This document shows, piece by piece, positions 36,525 through 47,643 of a stretch of 64,000 nt of DNA. This DNA is from Varroa destructor. Lineage: Eukaryota > Arthropoda > Arachnida > Mesostigmata > Varroidae. Numbering within the stretch: the first letter of the stretch is position 1; each line of letters opens with the position of its first letter. The notes under the pieces are model-generated. The model was not told the DNA's origin. It did no database searches and saw nothing but the letters and a program-made list of their open reading frames with translations. The DNA lies in the NCBI RefSeq assembly GCF_002443255.2, contig NW_019211455.1, forward strand, positions 51,295,471-51,359,470, in the 5' to 3' direction. A program made the position numbers and the translations under genes.

Positions 36525-36716
36525 TCAGGGACACGTTGAGTCTAGGACGGAATCCGAGTCTAGACGCACAACGTTTCGTGCTGGGAGGCAGCCATCTGAT
36601 GGGATGCCTAACGGCGATACCGAACGTAAAACATGAAACCTCGATCCAAGGACAGAAGCACTGAATATAAAAAGCAGTTCAGCAACAAGTATCCAGAGAA
36701 GTGTCACCTTGTTCAT
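36525..36716 (-). CDS. Small open frame with signal-peptide-like N-terminus
   Basis: An ATG at 36716-36714 opens a 63-codon frame ending at TGA (36527-36525). Residues 1-24 have a lysine followed by a long hydrophobic core (VTLLWILVAELLFIFSASVLG), like a signal peptide. The remainder is short and has two cysteines (SDGCLP and a C-terminal TCP). No promoter, intron or homologue is evident, and it lies within the ψB interval on the opposite strand. It may be a chance frame; I list it as weak. Confidence 0.18.
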   Translation of the reverse strand: MNKVTLLWILVAELLFIFSASVLGSRFHVLRSVSPLGIPSDGCLPARNVVRLDSDSVLDSTCP

Positions 36717-37620
36717 ACAAAACCTCATTACGCTCCTGAGTGATGTATTGTATGATGCTGGACTCCTAGCCCTTGCTGATCGATTAGAAGAATAAGCCTT
36801 TACTGGCTCGAATGGACTGAATGCCGTACAAAAAGGTGACAGCTTTTGCCTAGCCCAAATTAAAGAGCATGTTGAACATAATATTGGCAATGGCAGTTGC
36901 AATAAATTGCGGATGCCACCTGATAGAATAAGATCAATTTCTTAAATATACCAAACAAACTTGTGGTCACTTAGAAAAAGTTATGGTAGATCTAATTCAA
37001 ACCGAACACATCCCAGCTATCCATGGAACAGTATAATATGATAAATTACGCATTAATCAGTAGCTGAATGTGGCTGCCCTTTTCAATTTACTTATTTTTG
37101 AAACTGAACACGCTGACTGAACAAATGATGCTCTTCAAAATACTTACATTGCTCAGGAATCTGTGCTGCCTAAGAAACAAAACTGTTTATGTTAGCCACC
37201 AATTCATGAATAGGTTCAGAAGGAAACGGTTTTACAGGTGTGGTGGTACCACGTCCCATCTCGACGAGAAGGTAACATTGACAGCTTAGCAACTTTGTAT
37301 TGCCGCACTTTGAAGCGTAGGTAAAAATCCGTGCGGAATCAATTTGGAGAGTTCCCTATAATACTTCTGGTCAGTGGATTCTGGCCGGTACCGGCCAATT
37401 TCGCTCTCTAGTGCGGCGCACCCAGTAACGTACCTCTACGTCACGACAGTGCTTGGATGAGTCGATTACTTTAATCGGATCGCTGAGAATACCACCCGTG
37501 GACCTTGCAAAGCACAGAAGAGCATGTTACCCGTTGTGTAGAAGGACTTGAATTGCCGAATATATAAAGCAATTTAAGATATCTTTGCTAAAAAGCAATA
37601 GAAGGGATGCTGGTGCCAAT

Positions 37621-37621
<1 letters not shown>

Positions 37622-37661
<40 letters not shown>
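37622..37661. repeat. (TA)n microsatellite
   Basis: About 20 uninterrupted AT units. Confidence 0.9.
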
Positions 37662-37664
<3 letters not shown>

Positions 37665-38642
37665 CGTCGTAGCACGCATCAGCTAAGTTTAAAGGCTGTA
37701 GTTATCTGGGAAAGTGATGGGTCTGTATAGTTGCTCTTGGTCTTTACACATTTTTAGCACCCACACACGTCGTATGATTGCAGAGGTAGCGTCAGCTTCG
37801 CCATATGTTAATGTGTCACCTAAATGGTTTAGCAACTCGTTGACATTACTATATGGTTACGTATAAATACAGAATCTGTTTTCCGGAGCAATAGGTTCTA
37901 ATTTACTTATTAAATCATCTCCGGCATCACGATTTGCCTGATTTTTGAAAAGATCTTAATAAGATCGAGTAATGGAGGTTCTGCTGCCGTGACACCTCAC
38001 GGCTACCCTCTAGAGCTACAAGATAGACATTGCATTAAGAACTGACCATACAAGCCTACAGGCAAGAAATAGCCCCTAATTTAAGACAGCACTAATCGTT
38101 TTCGCTTTTTATTATCAATTAAGACGATAACTAATTTATTCCGATCCACGATATCCCAATGTAAAAAAAGCACAAAGTCGGTCTCATTCTGTCATAAAGA
38201 TTACGCCTTTCTTTTTAGGTATAATACAATCAAAGTGGTTCCGATCGTGTAACAAACGATGAAAAACCTTTGAGGAGGCACCAATGCTAGACGATATCAG
38301 AGCCCTTGCAGAAATATGTTGATAAAATCGAAAATATAGAGCGTGTATTTATATCTCGTATTCAAATTTATAAATGTGATCGTAGCTATGCCCTGCTCAG
38401 CAGTACCCAATTTTATTTCTCTGGCTTGATCTTATTATAACTTCAACATAGTATTGGCTCAAAAACTTCCAGAAGTTGTTGAAAATTACCATAGTGCCAT
38501 TCCTTTCGAAGCTTGCCCATTGTTTACCATAAATATTGTAGCGGTTTTAAAAGGCTTAGTCTATTTAAACAACCCTTGTAGGGAACAGCTATTAGGAAGT
38601 GCGGCGTTACGGCTTAGATTAACTCAAACTGGCCAAGACTGA

Positions 38643-40897
38643 TCATTTCTGCCAACGTTGAACACCAGATATTCGGGATGGATTTGAAAGAATTGTAGGG
38701 AAGCTTCAAAAGCTCTTCTGGTATATGTCGACCTACTTGCTGAAATCTTCGTACCGAATTCAGCTGGTGAACAATGAATTAGCCTAGCATCATTTTGTCA
38801 CGCCTTGTCCGTTACGGTACCATCGAGTTGTTCTGCTGTAGATACCTCGCAGCGAAGTGCAGGTAACTATCTTCAATATTATCTGAATTTATTCACTATA
38901 AAATGCTTTTAGCTTCGCCTCTTAAGTGCCCCTGTGGCGCCACCTAAGTAGCGAGAAAAATGTTGCAGTATTCTACGGGTACCGTATCCTTCGAACTTCT
39001 CTATTTATAATGCGAAACATTGTATTTTCTTGACGAATCCTAGCTGGGTTATAATTAAACATATGTGACAGTTTCGTTGTCTACGACAAATTACAAATTT
39101 TACTATTACGTGATACAGCGTTTCTAATTTAGAAAAGAAAATACATTAATAACCTCAATAGGATCTAATAAAAATTTCGACCTAGGGATAGTGAGAACGG
39201 TAGTTATGGCCGTAACAAATTTGTGAACTTGGTAATCATCACAGTGCTTCACAACTTAGAAAACTAAATATAATCAAGCGGATCCGGGAAGATCATCGTC
39301 CGCGTCACAAACAAACGCTATAAATAAATTAGTTTTTTTTTCTTACCTATGTTGCTGTAGAAAAATATGTAAAGGCCGCGAACATGGCGCGTACGCAGCA
39401 AGATAACGGCACATTTTTAGGTATGTAAGTTCGAACGTTAAAACTATTTGCATGTGTATTTATATCTATATATTGTATTGCCATTTATTTCGGAAAGCTA
39501 TAGCTCCTTTAGCTAAAATTGTTGTGCATTCATTTTGTATTGCGTTTTACCATGTCTCTATTTATTTATAGCGGAGAAGGGATTGCTCATCAAGTTATGG
39601 ATACTACGTCGAGCCTATGGTATTGTTAACTGTCTAACTATACGTCTGCAGCATTGGTTTTTCAATACCTGAAAGTATGGAATGGTAATTTCGAAAAGTT
39701 GAAACCAAAAGGCTCACCAGATATAATACACCATCCGCTCATAATTCTCAATGCGGTTTTTCGGGCTTGAGCTGTTTTCTAAACAGTATACGTATAATAG
39801 AACACTTTGAAACGTTTGAGACTATTTTCTAAACCAACTCTAAAGCGCTAGCAAAATATGAGCACTGCCATATATATATATATATATAGATTAGACTCGT
39901 AATGCTCTTTCTACGAGTACGTATACTATAAACTTTACTAATTTTAATTGATAATTTTCAAAGTCGCGTTGATATCTATGTCGAGCGATACTTGAGATAT
40001 GCATAATAAATAATGAAGCTATTTTAGGTAGATTAAAAAAAAACCGCTAGAAACGTATTAGCTATAACTGCTTTATGTGACACGAAATGCTAAGGTTCTA
40101 TGTGCTCTACTATAAAAGGCGCCTAAGGGCTCCTGTCGCTCTAGCCAGTGATGCCTGTGTGCTATTAGAACAGTAGACACGTATCGTTTTATTAAAGTAT
40201 TTTGAAAACACTCACGAAAGTGGCAAGTTGTATGTATCATACGAAGGAAAGAAACCTACATTCAGAGGAAAAGTAGGTCTTGAGCTGAAGGCAGAGATCG
40301 AAAATGTTTTCTATATATGAAAGTAGACATTTTTGATGGCGACAAAGTTTGCAGCTCCCGCGGATGAAATGGCAACAGCGGAAAAATGCTATTGCAATAA
40401 ATTGCATCAGACACTGAACTTATTAAAAGCTTGACTAAATAGGTAATCTTAAAAGCTCCATTAGTTCTATCCATATATCTTCACCGTATAATAGCCATGA
40501 AGCTTTTTTGTTACATGGATAAGAACGTTACCTAACGATAAACGGTTGCTTACTTAAGCTATGAATCAACATGTTTTCAAATTTCAGAAATACGTCATAG
40601 TTAATTCGTGTGTAGTCCAAGAAAGGCACGAAATGGGTATTACGCTGTGCCTGTCTTGTCGATGAGACAATCATTGTTAACTGAATTGCAATAGTGGTCA
40701 TATATTGCTATAGTGTTACATTCATTAAACCCAAGACCAAATATACATACACGGCTCCATTAGATCCACTATCAAACTATATAGGTAACATGTTCTTTGC
40801 GATAACATCACAGCACTTCGAGTCGTCTGATGGTGATTGCCCTCTTTTCCTATGCCAAGCGTCGCGTTTCGATTTCAAACCAAGGTTACCCTTTCTC
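38643..40897. other. Intergenic DNA, no supported gene
   Basis: AT-rich spacer upstream of protease C with a (TA)n at about 39871-39888. No exon or element recognised. Confidence 0.55.
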
Positions 40898-40936
40898 TAT
40901 ATAAAAGCCACTGAGCAGCCACTTAGAACCACAGTC
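40898..40936 (+). promoter_or_regulatory. TATA box and initiator of protease C
   Basis: tatataaaa at 40898-40906 is followed about 30 nt later by ccacagtc (40930-40936), an initiator-like sequence. The start codon is at 40940, so the predicted 5' leader is only a few nucleotides. This supports 40940 as the start rather than the upstream in-frame extension. Confidence 0.6.
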
Positions 40937-40939
40937 ACG

Positions 40940-42308
40940 ATGAACTCTATAATTGTTGCGGCTTTTGTGCTCCTTGCGACTTCCGGCGCTTGCGCATTTG
41001 TACAACAGATAGAATGTGGTGTTCCAGCCAAACTCCCGATAATAAACTACATTATGCAAGGGGATGACGCATTTCCCCAAGAGTTCCCGTGGCAAATCTC
41101 CTTGCAAGAGAGAGACAAGTTTGGCTCATGGGTCCATAATTGTGGTGGGTCAATTATCGACAAAGATTGGGTCTTTACGGCTGGCCACTGCTTTGAAATG
41201 AAAGTGAACGGTAGCGTTCCTTCGCGGATCGTGCTTGGTGCCCACAATATTACCCGTCTTGAAAGTAAGCTTCAAGGTTTCAAATACTGGCCGCTTTCAT
41301 GACGCATAGAAATAACGGATACGATTTATGTATATATATAGCTGTACTGGTGACCAACAGAGCTAACTAACCTCTATTTATTATAAATAGCTACGCAGAG
41401 CTCCATAAATGTCAATATAATATACCAACAAATATAAAAGAAGCTTACAAGTGCCCTACCGATACGAAAATGACCAAAAATTAGTGATACAGTTATACAA
41501 TGCTTACTAGTGAAAAAGAATAATATTGATCATTTTGTGCAGAACTGGCTTCAGTGCAAGAAGTTGTGCCCCGCCATCATGTTTTCGTGCATCCTTTGTT
41601 TGACGCTGATAGCCTAGATTACGATTATGCGCTCATTCAGCTGCCAGAACCTCTCGACTTCGCGGCTACCCACTCACACCTTACCCCCATTTGTATGCCT
41701 ATGGCAAGCGATTCAAAAGTATTTGACAACATGGATTGTATGGTTTCTGGATGGGGACTTACTTTAGACACTAGTAAGTACTGTTTATACAGCTTTCTTC
41801 CAATCATAAATTTCGTAATTAAAAGTTCTCTTTAAAATGACCTAATCACTTTTTGATTTACAAAATATGATCACATAGTGTATGAATAATAACCAACAAC
41901 CGCAATTATGATATTTGTAATATATTTTTTTTAAAAATGTGTGATTTCCTTTCGGCACGATTCTCTGTGACAGAGGACTCCAGCCATACGGCCGATATCC
42001 TTCAGAAGCTACCGGTTCAAGTACCAACACAGGGTCGATGTGCTAGCGCTTGGTCGGATCTCATGGTTCCTGTTAACCTAACTTCCCGCCAAATGTGTGT
42101 AGCCACCACACGCGGTGAAGGGAGTGGAACTTGCAGAGGCGATTCCGGTGGCCCTCTTCAATGCATCCGCAACGGACATTGGTATTTAGCTGGTGTTTGT
42201 AGCTTCGGGATTTATTGCGGTTCGATCAAGTACCCTACTATCTTCAGCCGTACCACCGAGGCGGTTGACTGGATCAAGGGTGTACAGGATGTGATGCGCC
42301 GCGAATAG
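40940..42308 (+). CDS. Chymotrypsin-like serine protease C (intact)
   Basis: A secreted S1-family endopeptidase of 296 aa in three exons: 40940-41264, 41543-41773 and 41974-42308, both introns in phase 1 with good GTAAG donors. A signal peptide (about residues 1-19, IIVAAFVLLATSGACA) is followed by ECGVPAK, the chymotrypsinogen-type propeptide Cys. The activation region is Y-IMQGDDA rather than R-IVGG, so a trypsin-like activator is unlikely. The catalytic triad is His83 (TAGHC), Asp136 (DYDYALI) and Ser243 (CRGDSGGPLQC). SGWG is intact. Residue 189 is Gly and the 214-216 segment is SFG, which points to chymotrypsin- or elastase-like rather than trypsin-like specificity. The ten canonical cysteines plus one extra (GVCSFG) are present. 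The promoter has a TATA box at 40898 and a polyadenylation signal follows at 42390. It is the best-preserved copy in the array and a likely digestive or extracellular enzyme. Confidence 0.93.
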
Positions 42309-42389
42309 ACGTGTACACGTAAATGGGCCCACTTTTATGTGGAACTTACGTTCATTTTAGAATTTGGCAAAAGATATGAATCAATTTGA

Positions 42390-42395
42390 AATAAA
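42390..42395 (+). terminator. Polyadenylation signal for protease C
   Basis: AATAAA about 80 nt after the stop codon. Confidence 0.7.
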
Positions 42396-44013
42396 CACAG
42401 GCCCATCGAAGCAGGCGGACTTTCAAACGTATTTCATGCACCTACATATATTTCTATTATAGCCATTGGTTATTAACTTGTTATTATCGCAGAAAAGCAA
42501 AGTTAACCAGAGGACGCTTTTCACTTGTCAACCTCAAACCTTGATTTTCTCATAAGCCGCAGAAGCACATGACTAACTTAGGTCGTTCAAGTTTAGGTGC
42601 AGTTCTCGTTTTTTAAGCGTTTTTAGCCTGAATTGTACATGTTGAACGATTTGTCTGATCCGGCATTAGAAAACACTGTCCGGCAGGGACCTGATATTGC
42701 ACGCGTGCGATCTGTTATATTTCGACGTATGATGATTTTCGAATTTTTCCATTGAACGATCGCATCTTGGCAAGAATATATCGGGTACAACACCAGCTAT
42801 ACGAACCTGTCACATTAAAAAAGGCCATTAGCAACAAATGCTCAATTAAGGCTTACGATTAATAATCGCTCAACGGTAACACAGAAGATTACCTTTTGGA
42901 ACTCCATTCGTAGCTTCCTCGTGCAGCATAACCTGCCATCATATTTAGATAGTAATATAAAATTTTACAAACGACTATATTTAACTGTTTAAAAAAAACT
43001 GATATGGTGTCACTAGTAGTCAGTTTCTCAAGAACAGCTCTTCACCAGGATCATCGAGGACTTCTAACGTACGCCTGCGTACCTCAAAAACTTTTACCGT
43101 CTTTTTGATAACCAGATACAGGGAAAGGGGCATGGAAAGATTTACCAATATGTTTGAGTAAATCACGAATGACCTCTAAGTTTGTCCGGACCATTGCAAA
43201 ACTTAAAACGATTTATAGAATTGGGTAGACTTTGCGTATAGAGTAACGAATAATTATTAATATGTTAGTATATATTCTGAGTTTTGAAAAATGATGGTTG
43301 AATTTGCTATTTGTGCCTTCAACCAAAGTTGTATTGTTATTTTCAGGTCAACGACAATTACGCTATTGATTTTGTTTACATTAAAGAACGATAACCTATA
43401 AATTAAAGGCAGTAACAATCAAACAAAACTTCAATAGACGAACAAATGTAAACGCAATAAAATTCTTCATTAAAGGTTGATAGAGCATAATTTTCATCTG
43501 TGCTTCAAAATCAGCATTAAAAACAATATCAAAATTTTATTTAACTTAGCATCCTTCGGCAACATTGTATCAATGCTTAATAAATTTACAGAATCAAGCA
43601 ATCATACTCGCTTGCTAAGAAATATAGGGTGTCTGACTTTACGAATGCGTCCCTAAGAACCGTAACGGAGACGTCTCTCATTGACCTCGAGCTATTGCAC
43701 GTCAGTGTAGTAGTACGCAAGCACGTTTCTGAACCTGATACACCGAGGACGACCTAATTATTCTACAGCCGTCTGGACCCTTCTAGACGCTAATCCCAAA
43801 AGGACCCTTTGAACTTCTTGGCAGCTTTCTTATTCGCTAGTCGATATAAAATACCGCTAAGGGACTCGGCCAACGTCTAGAGACATTCATATCGGATGTG
43901 TGCATTCGCGAATACAGAAACTGGTTGTGGAGAGTTTTCGGATCATAACGTATACTGTATCAAAGCTTTAGATCGTTGTCACTTTAACATTTGTAGCTAT
44001 CCCCGATAGTGAC
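42396..44013. other. Intergenic DNA, no supported gene
   Basis: AT-rich spacer between protease C and pseudogene ψD. Nothing recognised. Confidence 0.6.
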
Positions 44014-44716
44014 TAGGATCATCTGCCAAAGTGCTGTCTTCTGCTGGAAATCAGTTCCGACTGGATTATTCGTAAAAATAAAGAAAACCTTCCTGAGTTC
44101 CCCTCGCAAGCATTGCTATGATGAGATGAGTTGCCTGACACCTGGAATCACGCTCGTGATGGATCGATCATTTAGAAGAGTTGGGTTCTCACTACTGCAC
44201 ATCGTGTTAGCTTAATACTTCGAGATCCGAGGCCGTTCATGTTTTGTTCAGTACCCATGATATCTCGCCACTCGAAACGTAGCTTTTAACGTATTGTGCT
44301 GTATGAAGAAAATGAATCGCAGCTTCAAAAGTAACTGACCGTCTCCATTCTAAACAAAATCGGAACTTCGTAAGCACAGGCTAATGTTTTTGGAAATATT
44401 ATTTAATGCTGGCTTTTTTTTACAAACAAATCTTTTTTACAAACTAAATCCGATACTGTACTTGATCGGGCTTGAAATTAAGTTGAGCGCAGAGAGTTAC
44501 TTCGGTTACGGTATCGTTATCTACCTGTTGCGAAATATCGATTTCGACCACCCTCTTACTCTATGGTCGGGGCCATTAAACTTTGTCGACAACGATTCGG
44601 ATAAGTTACATCGATTTGGGTACTCCGAAGTTAGCGAGTCTAAGGTATTCAGCGATAAGATTGAGTGCATTCTTTCCGAATGGTACTTTAGCGAGAACAA
44701 TGACACATACCTATAA
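44014..44716 (+). pseudogene. Chymotrypsin-fold protease pseudogene ψD
   Basis: Two exon relics in the same order as protease C. Exon 1 (about 44017-44284) reads KCCL, then WIIRKNKENLPEFPSQ where the paralogues have a TIIDGDDVNALQFPWQ-type activation region. It goes on with WNHARDGSII, a stop, and KSWVLTTAH, with the His57-equivalent codon at 44200-44202. The next Cys is Arg (TTAHR). In-frame stops are at 44119-44124 and 44173-44175. The former donor aligns at about 44281 (GAAACGTAGC against GAAA|GTAAGC in C). Exon 2 (about 44475-44705) remains open: IDFDHPL for LDYDYAL, then ESKVFSDKIECILSEW for DSKVFDNMDCMVSGW. The GWG motif and several core residues are lost. A possible but weak exon 3 trace is at about 45676-45850. 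The intron is short (about 190 nt), like that of gene C. Confidence 0.85.
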
Positions 44717-47295
44717 TTCGCATATTCTATAGTACTAAGAGTGTCAATAAGTAACTCGCGCAATTTCTAAACTAGGCCAGCTACACATTTTGACTACATA
44801 TTTGGAACACTGGCCCTTGTTGTCAGGCGGTCTACATTATCGGATGTGATGCCTGGTGAGGAAAAAATCATTAGATCATCCGCAGAAGGGGAGAAAATAT
44901 TTTAGTTTACTGATTCTACGCTGCTTCAGATTACATTTAAATTCGGAAAAAAACTAGGGGAAAATACCATGCATCCTAACATCGGCAATTAACTGTTTAG
45001 CTCGTAATAGCAAATACGAATAAGAGTCAACAGGATTTGAATTTGATGATGATTTTTTGATGAAATTCAGTTTTAACATATTTTTTTTATAAAATGCTAA
45101 GCGCTAATCGACTCTGGAACGTTTATCACATGACGCCTTAAACGGGGGCGAGAGAGTTCACATAGACTCACCATGATGACTACGAATCTCGGCGGAACCT
45201 TTCTGAAGGTCGCCGTCTCTCTTGACATCAGATGATAACACGAACACGTTTTCAGGCGTTCAAGTCACACACCTCGGCAACTATTAGTCCGATCGGTAAA
45301 ACAAGGACCACGATACATATCGCGGGTTTCATTGAATTTGAATACAAATAAGATAAATATATAGCCGTAAATCCACTGGAACAAGCGTGTTGCAATTTTG
45401 TTTAATTGCTAATTACTAATTTGTATATTTAAGTCGAATACACGATTCGAAAAGCCAAGCTCTTCACTACAAGGACTACATACGTCCTGAGAATAACTTT
45501 ACTTGTTCTTATTTATTCGACAATTATTATATTCTCACATTTACAATTGTCACCCGTTATCGCTACTTTAGTCATCACCGTCGACGATATTATTGTTCTT
45601 GTCTATATTTCTGTATGGCGTATACATTTATTTGGTGTTATTTTTAGTTATTTTTGTTATTTTTTTTTATTTATAGTTTGCAATTTGATAACCGCAGCAA
45701 ACAGCTACAGAGAGTGTCTCTGTTTAAGAAATTAGATGATCACAATGAAGATTACGTAAATATGGTTCTACATGAAATGACAATCTATTTCCCATGCGCG
45801 TTTGGTACGCGTCCACATATTGTGGACGCGTACCAAACGAATTTCAAATAGCAGTTATAACATGTCATCCACCGAGTGACAGCGTCCGATTTTAATACGG
45901 CTACGATCCATCTAAACTGAAGTGTAAAGCTTTTTCTCAAATGTGTTTTTATTTTCTTTTGACACCTCCCGATGACTGTAGATATCGGTTATGTATATAT
46001 ATATATATATATATATAGGTTAAGATGAATAGATTGTAAGAATCGTCATACATTTCTAGTACTTACGTGGCCTGTGAACCCACTGAGGACGGCATGGGAC
46101 GGTCATGGCAAAATAATTTATTAACCAATCTGATTTCTTGGGCAAATAAAATTACGAATGCGAAAAACAAACAGTTAAAGTCGAAGAAGTATAATAATGC
46201 CGACAAATCAATTCCTATTTTGTCTTCAATCAACTGGACACATACCGTATGCGGAAGATGCACTCTGCAGGCATGGTCGAACGCTGTACTGGAAAAAAAT
46301 TAAGGTTTTGTTCGATTCGATAAATCCGGAACTGTGATCCTTTCCTACATTTTCGAATTGTCCTATGTAAAATTTGATTACTTTTAACTTTATAAATGAT
46401 CGTGCTAATGTGCTATAATACCAATGTATATGTATATATACCAAACGAAAACTAAGTTGATCACGTATGCTATATATATATATATATATATGCAATAAAT
46501 GTAGCATCAGAAATTACTTCGATATTTCGGATACTTAGTCAAACTGTTCACTCTCGTTGCAATCTGTTGGTGTTTATTGCTGGGACTTTGAGTATTGGTA
46601 CAGAATCACCACTAAGGTCATGCCTAAAAGATGAAAACAATTTGTTTAGGAATTGTTGGGAGTTGCTTAGGAATCAATCTAAAAATTGATTATTAAGGGA
46701 GCGTTTTTTATAACTGCAGATATTTATATAAACTACTAAAAAGAAACAAATATATATATATATACGACTAACAAAACGTAAGAATAGTGATAACGTGAAC
46801 CGCGCTAAGCTGCGAATATATATTAACCATATACATTTTGATAAAACATTAGTAACAGCAATTAATTTCATTGCCGATGAAAACTAATTAAAATTAGTAT
46901 TAAAGTAAAGATTACCAAACCTCCTATTTAGAATACAATGTTAATATCATTTAACTAGTGGTAATTAACGCTATTAAAAGAGACACCTTCTTGTGCGACA
47001 ACAAAACTGTCTGTCCAAATTTAGCCATTTTCAATTGATTCCCATATTTAACTTGAATGCCATTAGAATTCGCTCCTTTAATGAAATATTATGTATATTA
47101 ACAATGTTTTAAAAAGAACTGTGGAACAATCTAAGAAACATCATATCAGTTAGACTTATCTTTATCTAATAAAATAATATAGGTACGATAATACAATACG
47201 TACAATCATAGTTGTTCATAAATTTCTTCTCAGACAATGTCTCATAATGGAAACACACCCTTCTATTAAGTCTGTATTTTTTCAATTTGTTATTT
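44717..47295. other. Intergenic DNA, no supported gene
   Basis: AT-rich stretch with (TA)n runs at about 45994-46017, 46471-46491 and 46750-46764, and the perfect palindrome at 45799-45839. No supportable gene apart from the weak protease exon 3 trace noted with ψD. Confidence 0.5.
45799..45839. repeat. Perfect 41-nt palindrome (19-bp arms, 3-nt centre)
   Basis: The left arm at 45799-45817 (cgtttggtacgcgtccaca) is the exact reverse complement of the right arm at 45821-45839, around a tat centre. Such perfection and its GC content stand out from the AT-rich surroundings. The role is unknown. Confidence 0.9.
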
Positions 47296-47301
47296 TTTAT
47301 T
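47296..47301 (-). terminator. Candidate polyadenylation signal for MCM10
   Basis: TTTATT on the plus strand reads AATAAA on the minus strand, about 340 nt after the MCM10 stop. A nearer ATTAAA variant (minus strand) is at 47388-47393. Confidence 0.35.
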
Positions 47302-47643
47302 TTCGCAAACATTGTAGTGAAATATTGCATAACGTGACAGCATTTAACGTGAGTACATCTTCAAACGTCTTGACAGATAATAGGTTGTTTTAATGATTAT
47401 TATCTTTGCTATTAAGCTGCAGACAAAAAGGCTACAGCATAATTTCGAAAGCCACAGCTTCACTTTGCTTAGTGTGATATTTGAGTTGTTCGTGCAAAAA
47501 GGCATCCACTGTACCACAAAACGATTTTTGCTCCACAATAATGTTAAGAAATAATTCATCAATGTATATTGTGTGACCACAAGCTCTAGTCTACTTATGT
47601 AGCATTAAGTCAGGCGTCAGTTCAGCCAATGATTGTCACGTGA

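Larger units (their letters stand above)
36029..38642 (+). pseudogene. Chymotrypsin-fold protease pseudogene ψB
   Basis: A decayed member of the protease array. The clear part is an exon 2 relic at 36029-36178. It reads NYDFVLI, where active protease C has DYDYALI; the Asp102-equivalent codon is 36053-36055. It then reads QSHLMPICMP, where protease C has HSHLTPICMP. Stops flank it at 36026-36028 and 36179-36181, and the GWG segment is gone. A possible exon 3 relic lies at about 38446-38642: VLAQKLPEVV parallels ILQKLPVQV of protease C, and PCREQLLGSAAL sits where TCRGDSGGPLQC is expected. The exon 3 part is tentative. No convincing exon 1 was found. Order and strand match the flanking intact copies, so it is best explained as a tandem duplicate that died. 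Confidence 0.65.

Noticed and set aside
45676..45850. Possible exon 3 of pseudogene ψD (RVSLFKKLDDH against NVSQKLAVH)
   Set aside because: Too few identical residues, no trace of the GDSGGP block, and about 1 kb farther than expected.
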